From JACQKD01 sp964614265 (lineage in GTDB: Bacteria > Patescibacteriota > Minisyncoccia > Phycocordibacterales > UBA918), in NCBI GenBank assembly GCA_964614265.1, contig CAZTKT010000016.1:1-19826 (forward strand): a stretch of 19,826 nt of DNA, written 5' to 3'. Shown piece by piece: positions 1-4,351 of the stretch. The position numbers and the translations under genes are program-made. Position 1 is the stretch's first letter; each line of letters begins with the position of its first letter. The notes below the pieces were generated by a model, which was not told where the DNA came from, did not search any database, and saw nothing but the letters and a program-made list of their open reading frames with translations.

Positions 1-2
1 CA

Positions 3-56
3 TATGATAACGCAACACCAATCAACACTCTGCAAGGGTTTTTAGACAGGCTCTAA
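3..56 (+). CDS. possible C-terminal end of a gene cut by the window edge
   Basis: One frame is open from the window edge and reads YDNATPINTLQGFLDRL before a TAA stop at 54-56. The piece is protein-like (amphipathic, ordinary composition), but 17 residues are too few to identify a family. If real, it is the tail of a gene that begins outside the window and is followed by the small genes at 173-479. The only support is that the frame stays open to the edge. Confidence 0.25.
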   Translation, partial: YDNATPINTLQGFLDRL

Positions 57-75
57 CTAACAAGGAAGGTGTGCA

Positions 76-159
76 ATGAAAGGGGTCCAGTCCAGGGTTA
101 CTCTTGCTGGGACACAAGTTATGCAGGTCATAGAAATAATCCGTAACTGGCTAAGTTAA
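76..159 (+). CDS. very small ORF (27 aa) with a good ribosome-binding site
   Basis: An ATG at 76 is preceded by AAGGAAGG (62-69), a stronger Shine-Dalgarno match than most genes here have. The frame encodes 27 residues, with a hydrophobic end (VMQVIEIIRNWLS) and a TAA stop at 157-159. I do not recognise it. It could be a short peptide, a leader, or the remnant of a larger gene. Only the RBS and the hydrophobic C-terminal pattern support it, so confidence is low. Confidence 0.25.
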   Translation: MKGVQSRVTLAGTQVMQVIEIIRNWLS

Positions 160-172
160 TGCACTAAATATT

Positions 173-358
173 ATGCTTAGCGTTGAACGAGTAAAAGAAC
201 TAATAAACGATCCGAAACTCTCCGATAAAGAGGTTGAGGAAATCAGAGACGGCTTTTATCAACTTGCTGAAATCATGTTTGAGCAGTGGCAAGCGGAGAG
301 GATAAAAGCTAAGGCCGAACAAAAAGAAAATGAGAAAAAAGAGGAACCCAAAATTTAA
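173..358 (+). CDS. small conserved-looking hypothetical protein (61 aa)
   Basis: The 61-residue product is strongly helical and charged. Its N-terminal half (VERVKELINDPKLSDKEVEE) resembles short acidic/helical proteins I associate with CPR genomes, and its C-terminus is a lysine/glutamate-rich tail that looks like a coiled coil or disordered segment. There is no signal peptide and no membrane segment, so it is probably cytoplasmic. No clear Shine-Dalgarno precedes the ATG at 173. The 3' end overlaps the next small ORF (330-479) by 29 nt in another frame, which suggests translational coupling of two small genes. The function is unknown. Such pairs may flank site-specific recombinases in CPR genomes, but no recombinase is visible here, so that link is only a guess. 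Confidence 0.6.
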   Translation: MLSVERVKELINDPKLSDKEVEEIRDGFYQLAEIMFEQWQAERIKAKAEQKENEKKEEPKI

Positions 359-479
359 GGTTGAGGTGATTTATAGGGATGCCCCGGATAAGAAGGACCG
401 TGTGCGACAGCTTTGGGATTTACTGGTTTCTCTACCTGATTCGGATTCCACTAAGCAAAAGAGTAAGCTTGAGAGGTGA
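330..479 (+). CDS. small hypothetical protein (49 aa), overlapping the previous gene
   Basis: The ATG at 330 lies inside the end of the 173-358 gene, and the frame runs to TGA at 477-479. The product begins with a basic stretch (MRKKRNPKFKVEVIYRD) followed by a helical segment (DRVRQLWDLLVSLPDSDS) and a lysine-rich end. It is too short for most ORF filters, but the composition, the beta-then-helix layout and the overlapping arrangement look like a genuine small gene. It is predicted cytoplasmic, with no membrane segment. I do not recognise a named family. The next feature downstream is the DGR target-gene promoter at 535, so this pair probably forms a separate transcription unit. Confidence 0.5.
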   Translation: MRKKRNPKFKVEVIYRDAPDKKDRVRQLWDLLVSLPDSDSTKQKSKLER

Positions 480-534
480 GTTATTGTCCCTTAACTGAGC
501 CCTTATTTGGCAACCCTATTTCCAGAGGGAAGTA

Positions 535-563
535 TTGACAAATATGATGTTTAGGTGTATGAT
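535..563 (+). promoter_or_regulatory. sigma-70-type promoter of the DGR target gene
   Basis: A perfect -35 box TTGACA (535-540) is separated by exactly 17 bp from a -10 box TATGAT (558-563). Transcription would start near 570, giving a leader of about 145 nt before the target ATG at 716. This is the best promoter match I see in the window, which suggests the diversified protein is well expressed. Confidence 0.75.
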
Positions 564-596
564 ATAGGGTGTAGTTCTTTGATAAGACTTGCGATC

Positions 597-646
597 TGGT
601 CATAGCGAAAAGTGGCTTAAAACTAGGCCATTCCTCGCTATGACCA
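597..646 (+). repeat. long inverted repeat / hairpin in the target-gene leader
   Basis: Arms 597-608 and 635-646 are perfect 12-bp complements (TGGTCATAGCGA and TCGCTATGACCA). After a 2x2 internal loop, a further 6 pairs (611-616 with 627-632, one G-U) extend the stem. It lies in the transcribed leader between promoter and start codon. It may be a palindromic intergenic repeat that landed in the leader, or a structural 5'-UTR element. It has no trailing T-run, so it is not an intrinsic terminator. Confidence 0.65.
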
Positions 647-660
647 CACAGGCCATGGTT

Positions 661-707
661 CCTCCTCGGATTAGAGGAAAACGAAACGGGCAAATTAGCC
701 CAAGGAG
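661..707 (+). promoter_or_regulatory. RBS region with alternative pairings ahead of the target gene
   Basis: The Shine-Dalgarno AAGGAG (702-707) is 8 nt from the ATG at 716. Directly upstream are two small hairpins: TCCTC/GAGGA (663-667 with 674-678) and GGGC/GCCC (688-691 with 698-701). The pyrimidine run CTCCT (662-666) could instead pair with AGGAG (703-707) and hide the RBS, so it has two mutually exclusive partners. The pairings are visible in the sequence; a switching role is inference. Confidence 0.4.
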
Positions 708-715
708 ATACAATC

Positions 716-1351
716 ATGAGCACAGAATTCGCATCCGCCAGCCTCACCGCTGGCCAACTCAACGCCATCGTCAAGAAACTCGGTGGCCACGACATGGCGC
801 TCCGTTTTCTCCGCGACGAACTCTCGGTTTCCGAACCGACCCGTTCGTGGCGCGAGGAAGATGGCGTCATCTACTTCTCGGTCACCAGCGACGGCACGAC
901 CGGCGAGGACTGGATCAAGCGTCTGGAAGGCAACGGTTTCCGCGTCGGAGACTACGCCAAGCAGGTGCTCCGTTCGCCGGACTTCAAACCGACGAGCGGC
1001 GTGACGACCGAAGTCGCCGTTCTCAAGGGCATGCTCTTCGAGGACAACGACCGGATCACGAAGAAGATTCGCGCCGAGGCCGACAAGCGCAAGCTCTCGA
1101 AGCCGAACGCCGAACTGGCTTGCCTCATCCGTGAGAAGTTCACGGACAAGGAGATCGAAGCCATGGGTCTGTGGTACATCGTTGCCATGCACGAACCCAT
1201 TAACGACTCCGGCGGCGGTCCGGGCTTGCTGGGCGCGAGCCGTGGCGGCGATGGTCGCGGGCTCGGCGCGTGCGACGGCGGGCCTGACGTCGGGTGGGGT
1301 CGTGACGGCGGGTTCGCGTTCGCCGTGTCGCAAGTCAGTTCTCAACACTAA
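716..1351 (+). CDS. DGR target protein with a C-terminal variable region (211 aa)
   Basis: This is the protein diversified by the retroelement. Residues 1-160 are a soluble domain without a signal peptide or membrane segment and resemble the N-terminal part of small CPR DGR targets. The C-terminal part (from about WYIVAMHEPINDS) matches the ending of DGR targets with a C-type-lectin/formylglycine-enzyme-like fold, including the invariant FAFAVSQVSS motif that closes the variable repeat. The VR covers roughly residues 165-206 and is unusually glycine-rich (16 Gly in 42 codons). Start: ATG at 716 with AAGGAG 8 nt upstream. A strong promoter at 535-563 and a terminator at 1387-1428 make it a single-gene unit. 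Base composition is visibly GC-rich (38 of 60 G/C at 781-840 and 46 of 60 at 1201-1260) compared with the RT gene. The ligand of the variable surface is unknown. Confidence 0.85.
   Translation: MSTEFASASLTAGQLNAIVKKLGGHDMALRFLRDELSVSEPTRSWREEDGVIYFSVTSDGTTGEDWIKRLEGNGFRVGDYAKQVLRSPDFKPTSGVTTEVAVLKGMLFEDNDRITKKIRAEADKRKLSKPNAELACLIREKFTDKEIEAMGLWYIVAMHEPINDSGGGPGLLGASRGGDGRGLGACDGGPDVGWGRDGGFAFAVSQVSSQH
1207..1333 (+). repeat. DGR variable repeat (VR)
   Basis: Gapless alignment to the TR at 1681-1807 (offset 474) gives 26 differences in 127 positions. Twenty-five fall at TR adenines (23 A to G, 1 A to C, 1 A to T), and one is a T to G at 1259. Seven TR adenines are unchanged. The last 25 bp (1309-1333) are identical to the TR and correspond to the invariant homing-initiation end. 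The VR sits at the very end of the target gene, in frame with it. Confidence 0.93.
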
Positions 1352-1384
1352 GACTCTCGGGACTTCAGTCCCTTTGAACTTAGT
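1347..1384 (+). other. hairpin just downstream of the VR (candidate homing hairpin)
   Basis: GGGAC-TTCA-GTCCC (1359-1372) is a 5-bp stem with a 4-nt loop, enclosed by a further 6-bp complement ACTAAG (1347-1352) / CTTAGT (1379-1384). In characterised DGRs a short GC-rich hairpin or cruciform a few bases past the VR stimulates homing. Position and shape fit that role, but the stem is short. It is separate from the terminator that follows. Confidence 0.5.
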
Positions 1385-1386
1385 CC

Positions 1387-1428
1387 TTAGCCCTGTTCCG
1401 ATCCGTCGGAATGGGGCTAATTTTTTTT
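1387..1428 (+). terminator. intrinsic terminator of the target gene
   Basis: TTAGCCC (1387-1393) pairs with GGGCTAA (1414-1420), and the inner arms TTCCG (1396-1400) and CGGAA (1407-1411) extend the stem around a 6-nt loop. Eight consecutive T follow (1421-1428). This separates the target gene from the TR/RT part of the DGR. Confidence 0.85.
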
Positions 1429-1454
1429 CATAAAATATAAAATTCAGATATAAT
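1427..1454 (+). promoter_or_regulatory. candidate promoter for the TR transcript
   Basis: A perfect TATAAT -10 box (1449-1454) lies 16 bp downstream of TTCATA (1427-1432), a weak -35 box. Transcription would start near 1461, about 220 nt before the TR. No coding gene follows closely on this strand, so the likely product is the TR-containing RNA. Confidence 0.5.
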
Positions 1455-1680
1455 ACTTGTGGCAGTAGGTGAATATGTGGGCGGTCAAGGCTTCCCGCTA
1501 CCGAACCCAGTATCCATGCATCGGGAGTATCCGCGGCCACGGTTTCGGATAGAGTGGTGCATGCAGAAACTTCAATAAAAAAGAAGATACTTGGCGCGAG
1601 ACATTAAGGCATTGCGATGCCGGATTCGATTCAACCCTGAGAGTATTCGAGGGGTGGTGATATGGAAGATGTTTCGCGCA

Positions 1681-1807
1681 ATCCGACAGCGATCCGAACT
1701 TGCTGAACGCGAACCGTAACGACGATGGTCGCTGGCTCAACGCGTACAACGACAGGCCTGACAACAGGTGGAATCGTGACAACGGGTTCGCGTTCGCCGT
1801 GTCGCAA
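1681..1807 (+). repeat. DGR template repeat (TR)
   Basis: This is the donor copy of the VR at 1207-1333. Read in the VR frame it encodes LNANRNDDGRWLNAYNDRP and continues to GFAFAVSQ, rich in AAC/AAT codons, as expected for adenine-directed diversification. Similarity to the VR stops abruptly upstream of 1680, and after 1807 the two diverge (CTCTC versus GTCAG), matching the known IMH*/IMH difference between donor and recipient ends. It has 32 adenines in 127 positions. Confidence 0.93.
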
Positions 1808-1813
1808 CTCTCT

Positions 1814-2203
1814 TCATTTCTCTCCGGCTTTGGCTGGAGAGTTTTGTTTTGCGAGCTGTCCGTTCCAACCGCCGAGCATTTTGCCGGCCTCATCCAACTT
1901 TACGGAAAGAGCGATATATTTCTTATCATCGAGAGATTTTGTTTCCCAGAGTACCAAAAGAAGTACACGGAGGGTGTCCGCTTTCTTGATCGCGAGACGA
2001 ACATACGGATGTTTCTCTGTAGGCGAGAGAAAACTGGCGGCCGATATCGCTTCTATCACTTCGACAAACAATGTGTCTATACGTTGGCCGAGAGAGTGAC
2101 GATGCACCTTGGGTAAGTCTTGATAAAATTTGTACCACAACAGGTACGACTCATTAACTTTGCTTAAAACTGGCAAAAGCTTCTGCGGGGGGGGTGACTT
2201 CAA
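1814..2203 (-). CDS. avd: Avd-like DGR accessory protein (four-helix bundle, ~129 aa)
   Basis: The protein matches the Avd (accessory variability determinant) pattern: four helical segments with the hallmark stretches LGQRIDTLFVEVIEAI, PYVRLAIKKADTLRVLLLVLWE and KLDEAGKMLGGW. Avd forms a positively charged pentamer that binds the RT and the template RNA and is required for mutagenic homing. It is encoded antisense to the TR and RT, whereas in the Bordetella phage element target, avd, TR and RT lie in one direction. The stop codon (1814-1816) is 7 bp from the TR end. The frame has no ATG: TTG at 2203 is the first common start, with CTG at 2215 possible and a stop codon at 2225-2227. A C8 run (2187-2194) near the 5' end would shift the frame onto upstream ATGs (2243, 2231) if it were 7 long. 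The TTG start leaves only 4 bp to the divergent RT start. Confidence 0.82.
   Translation of the reverse strand: MKSPPPQKLLPVLSKVNESYLLWYKFYQDLPKVHRHSLGQRIDTLFVEVIEAISAASFLSPTEKHPYVRLAIKKADTLRVLLLVLWETKSLDDKKYIALSVKLDEAGKMLGGWNGQLAKQNSPAKAGEK
1820..1850 (+). terminator. terminator-like hairpin directly after the TR
   Basis: Nine base pairs (1820-1828 with 1833-1841, one G-U wobble) close a 4-nt TTTG loop, and TTTTGTTTT follows (1842-1850). The shape is that of an intrinsic terminator on the + strand. The same bases code for the last residues of the Avd-like protein on the - strand (the SPAKAGE segment). Confidence 0.55.
2187..2194. repeat. 8-bp G/C homopolymer at the shared 5' ends of avd and RT
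   Basis: Eight consecutive G on the + strand (eight C in the sense of avd) fall within the first codons of avd and 13 nt before the RT start at 2208. On the - strand, a tract of 7 C would join the avd frame to an open frame with ATG codons at 2243 and 2231. At 8 C these are out of frame. Such tracts are classic sites of slipped-strand variation, and also of sequencing error. Confidence 0.5.
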
Positions 2204-2207
2204 TGTT

Positions 2208-3221
2208 ATGTCCAGAATCCAATTTCAACATACATATAATCATATCATTTCGCTCGAAAATCTTCTCGAAGCGTGGAAAGAATTCGTGCGCGGAAAAAGG
2301 TCGCGCAAAGACGTGCAAGAATTCGAGCGAAATCTGATGGCGAACATTATTTCGCTTCACCGCGAACTTGTGGCGAAAACGTACATCCATTCTGCGTATC
2401 AGCATTTCAAGATCGCCGATCCGAAGCCGCGCGACATCCACAAAGCAAGTGTTCGAGACCGGCTTTTACATCACGCATTGCATAGGCAACTGTCGCCATT
2501 TTTTGCAAAGACGTTTATCTCCGACTCGAATTCCTGCCAAGACGGAAAAGGTACGCACCGAGCTCTCCGCAGATTCAGAAAATTCATCGGCATTGTTTCA
2601 GAGAACAACGTTCGGACGGTATGGGTGCTTAAATGCGATATCAGAAAGTTTTTCGCAAACATCGATCACGCGATTCTCTTGGACATATCTGCAAAATATA
2701 TTTCCGATCAAGATATTCTCCATTTCTTGTCTGTCATCGTTCGGAGTTTTCATTCGAATGCTGTCGGCGTCGGACTTCCGCTCGGCAATTTAACGTCCCA
2801 GCTTCTGGTAAACATTTACATGAACGAATTCGACCAATTTATGAAGCATCGGCTCAAGGCGAAATATTATCTGCGCTATGCCGACGATTTTGCTGTCCTT
2901 TCGACGGACAAGGCGTACCTTGAAACCATTTTGCCGACGATGCAGGAGTTTTTAGGAAACAAGCTCAAGCTCTCCATGCATCCGGATAAGATTTTCATAC
3001 AGACTGTCGCTTCGGGCGTCGACTTTCTCGGCTGGGTGCATTTTTCGGATCATCGGGTTTTAAGGACGACGACCAAAAAGAGGATGTTCAGAAATATAAA
3101 AGCGAAAGCTGGAAAGGAAGAAACGGTGCAGTCGTATCTCGGCCTCATCGGCCACGGCAACAGCTGGAAGTTGCGACAGAAAATTATTGATAAAGCGTCC
3201 AAACTCAAATCTTCCAATTAA
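2208..3221 (+). CDS. DGR reverse transcriptase (337 aa)
   Basis: The RT copies the TR RNA into adenine-mutagenised cDNA that replaces the VR in the target gene. Family motifs appear in order: the N-terminal NLLEAWKEFVRGKRSRKDV region, RDRLLHHALHRQLSPFF, motif A with LKCDIRKFFANIDH, the DGR-typical LPLGNLTSQLL (GNxxSQ in place of the QGxxxSP of group II intron RTs), the catalytic YLRYADDFAVL (YADD), and VDFLGWVHF with a short thumb. There is no maturase or endonuclease domain. Length is normal for DGR RTs. I chose ATG 2208 because the protein then begins like other DGR RTs (MSRIQF); the frame is open to an ATG at 2130, but those residues overlap avd and look non-coding. A G-rich run at 2187-2194 may act as a poor RBS. 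All catalytic residues are present, so the element looks intact. Confidence 0.93.
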   Translation: MSRIQFQHTYNHIISLENLLEAWKEFVRGKRSRKDVQEFERNLMANIISLHRELVAKTYIHSAYQHFKIADPKPRDIHKASVRDRLLHHALHRQLSPFFAKTFISDSNSCQDGKGTHRALRRFRKFIGIVSENNVRTVWVLKCDIRKFFANIDHAILLDISAKYISDQDILHFLSVIVRSFHSNAVGVGLPLGNLTSQLLVNIYMNEFDQFMKHRLKAKYYLRYADDFAVLSTDKAYLETILPTMQEFLGNKLKLSMHPDKIFIQTVASGVDFLGWVHFSDHRVLRTTTKKRMFRNIKAKAGKEETVQSYLGLIGHGNSWKLRQKIIDKASKLKSSN

Positions 3222-3230
3222 GTCGGCCAT

Positions 3231-3250
3231 ATTTGCTTAATTAAGCAAAT
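3231..3250. repeat. 20-bp perfect palindrome after the RT gene
   Basis: ATTTGCTTAA (3231-3240) is followed directly by its exact reverse complement (3241-3250). It begins 10 bp after the RT stop. There is no T-run behind it, so it is a poor terminator; a dimeric protein-binding site or the right boundary of the element are alternatives. Confidence 0.7.
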
Positions 3251-3270
3251 CGTCCTAAGGGTTCAAATTT

Positions 3271-3504
3271 GGTCAAACCGGTGGTTGATGTGGCAAGGTG
3301 GGTCAAACGTCGATCCTCGGCACAAAGCTCGCCACCGGGGCAAATAGTTGGGCAAAAAACGGTTAGATAAGGTTAGTTGTGGTTAAGTGATTTTATTCCG
3401 AACTTTTGCTCAAAACCGGTGGCTACTGGTGGGATAAGGTGAAATGGTTTTGGACCGGACTTTTGCCAAAAACGGGTGAGTTAGGGTGACTTGGGGTGAG
3501 TTGG
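3271..3504 (+). repeat. degenerate G-rich repeat array, no gene on the + strand
   Basis: Units starting near 3352, 3408 and 3465 share the pattern GCnCAAAAACGGGTG, then GGT/GGG-rich DNA, then CCGnACTTTTGC, with a period of 56-57 bp. A related, less regular unit starts at 3271. The last unit contains three runs of at least three G plus a GG within about 30 bases (3474-3504), close to a G-quadruplex pattern. I see no supportable coding region between the RT stop and 3504. Confidence 0.55.
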
Positions 3505-3702
3505 CTATTTCGGCTGGTAGGGCATCGGGAAGTCATAAATCTTCCCAACGCGCTTGATATTGTTGATTTTTTCGCGTACCGTAACCATATAACCCCTGTC
3601 CTCGAGTACGGTTATAACTCCGGACAGTGCCCGACCCCAGAAACAGAGCGTCCATACTACACAAAGAAAAAAATTGACTGGAAAAACGTTTAGAAAGTCC
3701 AG
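3505..3702 (-). CDS. small putative membrane protein with a non-ATG start (~65 aa)
   Basis: One - strand frame is open for about 65 codons, ends at TAG (3505-3507), and reads like a genuine protein: a hydrophobic stretch (VNFFLCVVWTLCFWGRALSG), then VITVLEDRGYMVTVREKINN and a polar end finishing DFPMPYQPK. It lacks an ATG near its 5' end. The best candidate is CTG at 3702, overlapping the 3' end of the preceding gene (stop at 3690-3692) by 13 nt, with GGAG just upstream; this suggests translational coupling. An internal ATG would give only 27 residues. One membrane helix near the N-terminus is likely. The family is unknown, and it could also be the remnant of a longer gene. Confidence 0.45.
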   Translation of the reverse strand: MDFLNVFPVNFFLCVVWTLCFWGRALSGVITVLEDRGYMVTVREKINNIKRVGKIYDFPMPYQPK

Positions 3703-4304
3703 CGCTCCATAATGCCCGCAAGAGTCGTGTCATACTCTGGAAAAGTCGTGAGTTGATAGAAGTACCCGTCGTGGATAAACCACAGTTCTCGTGTCTTCCC
3801 CAACACTGTATCGTTTGACCAAAACAACACCGCAGAAATCTGCGTCGAGGTAATAAGTGCAGTCTGTGGCTCTTCGATCACCACCTCTGGCATATCTTTG
3901 CGAATACGCTCGACCGTCAGTGGTCCTTCTTCGTCAAAGGGAAAGAAGTGGAGTTGAAAACCCTGTTTCTCGCCACCCCCTAGGAAGATCGCCTCATTAC
4001 CATTTTTCTCCGTAAGCTCGGTCACTTTCAATTCTTTTGGATACGCAAACGCAAAGAATGGTGTCTCGTGATCGTAGGTAGCGAGACCTTCGGTTGATGC
4101 GGTAGAAGATGCGGAAGAGACATCTGTTGTTCCGCCTGCCACGTTCATCTCAGACGTACTCATAGACGCTAGCTTCGCACGTACTCGTCCTAAAACGCTG
4201 CCCGCGGGAGCACGCCACAACAGTACTACTCCAACGCCGACTAAAAGCATCACGAAACGCAAAGTGAAGGTACGTGCTCGTGATTTGTGGAAAATTTTTT
4301 TCAT
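3690..4304 (-). CDS. membrane-anchored hypothetical protein (204 aa)
   Basis: From the ATG at 4304 the product starts with a basic stretch (MKKIFHKSRARTF) and one membrane segment (about residues 14-31, FVMLLVGVGVVLLW). A Ser/Thr/Ala-rich linker follows, then an extracytoplasmic domain containing FFAFAYPKELKV, GFQLHFFPFDEEGPLT, and RELWFIHDGYFYQLTTFPEY near the end. The layout fits a single-pass anchored surface domain. I recognise the pattern as a conserved hypothetical family in CPR genomes but cannot name a function. An upstream in-frame ATG at 4334 would add 10 residues; the chosen start leaves the usual basic N-terminus directly before the membrane helix. It lies 47 bp downstream of the LamG gene, with no terminator between, so the two may be co-transcribed. 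Confidence 0.75.
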   Translation of the reverse strand: MKKIFHKSRARTFTLRFVMLLVGVGVVLLWRAPAGSVLGRVRAKLASMSTSEMNVAGGTTDVSSASSTASTEGLATYDHETPFFAFAYPKELKVTELTEKNGNEAIFLGGGEKQGFQLHFFPFDEEGPLTVERIRKDMPEVVIEEPQTALITSTQISAVLFWSNDTVLGKTRELWFIHDGYFYQLTTFPEYDTTLAGIMERWTF

Positions 4305-4351
4305 AGTGTCACGTTCCAATCTTTTTGCATACATCGTATAGTATATATCCT

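Larger units (their letters stand above)
1461..1850 (+). ncRNA. candidate TR-containing template RNA of the DGR
   Basis: DGRs need an RNA that spans the TR as template for mutagenic reverse transcription. Here a TATAAT promoter at 1449-1454 and a terminator-like hairpin with T-run at 1820-1850 bracket a ~390-nt stretch without a convincing gene on the + strand. It contains inverted segments upstream of the TR, for example ATCCG/CGGAT near 1528-1549, and the TR itself at 1681-1807. Whether transcription stops at 1850 or reads through to the RT gene at 2208 cannot be decided from sequence. Ends are approximate. Confidence 0.5.

Noticed and set aside
589..1134. Long + strand frame overlapping the target gene (181 codons)
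   Set aside because: Arg-rich shadow product; the 716 frame has the RBS, the VR in frame and the FAFAVSQ ending.
695..1540. Long open frame on the - strand across the target gene (281 codons)
   Set aside because: It is a shadow of the GC-rich target gene; it runs through the VR, the terminator and the TR promoter and shows no protein-like pattern.
1461..1680. Possible tRNA-like segment (GGATTCGATTCAACC at ~1621-1635)
   Set aside because: Only a weak T-arm resemblance; no acceptor or anticodon stems can be drawn around it.
1700..2116. + strand open frame starting in the TR and running through avd (138 codons)
   Set aside because: The start is inside the TR, which is only a template, and the rest is antisense to the recognisable Avd protein. 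TR-encoded residues do look protein-like, but only because the TR mirrors the VR.
2130..2207. N-terminal extension of the RT from ATG 2130
   Set aside because: The extra 26 residues do not resemble DGR RT N-termini and overlap avd; ATG 2208 gives the usual beginning.
3496..3693. + strand open frame (65 codons) opposite the small membrane-protein gene
   Set aside because: Composition is not protein-like, there is no RBS, and the opposite strand has a better candidate.
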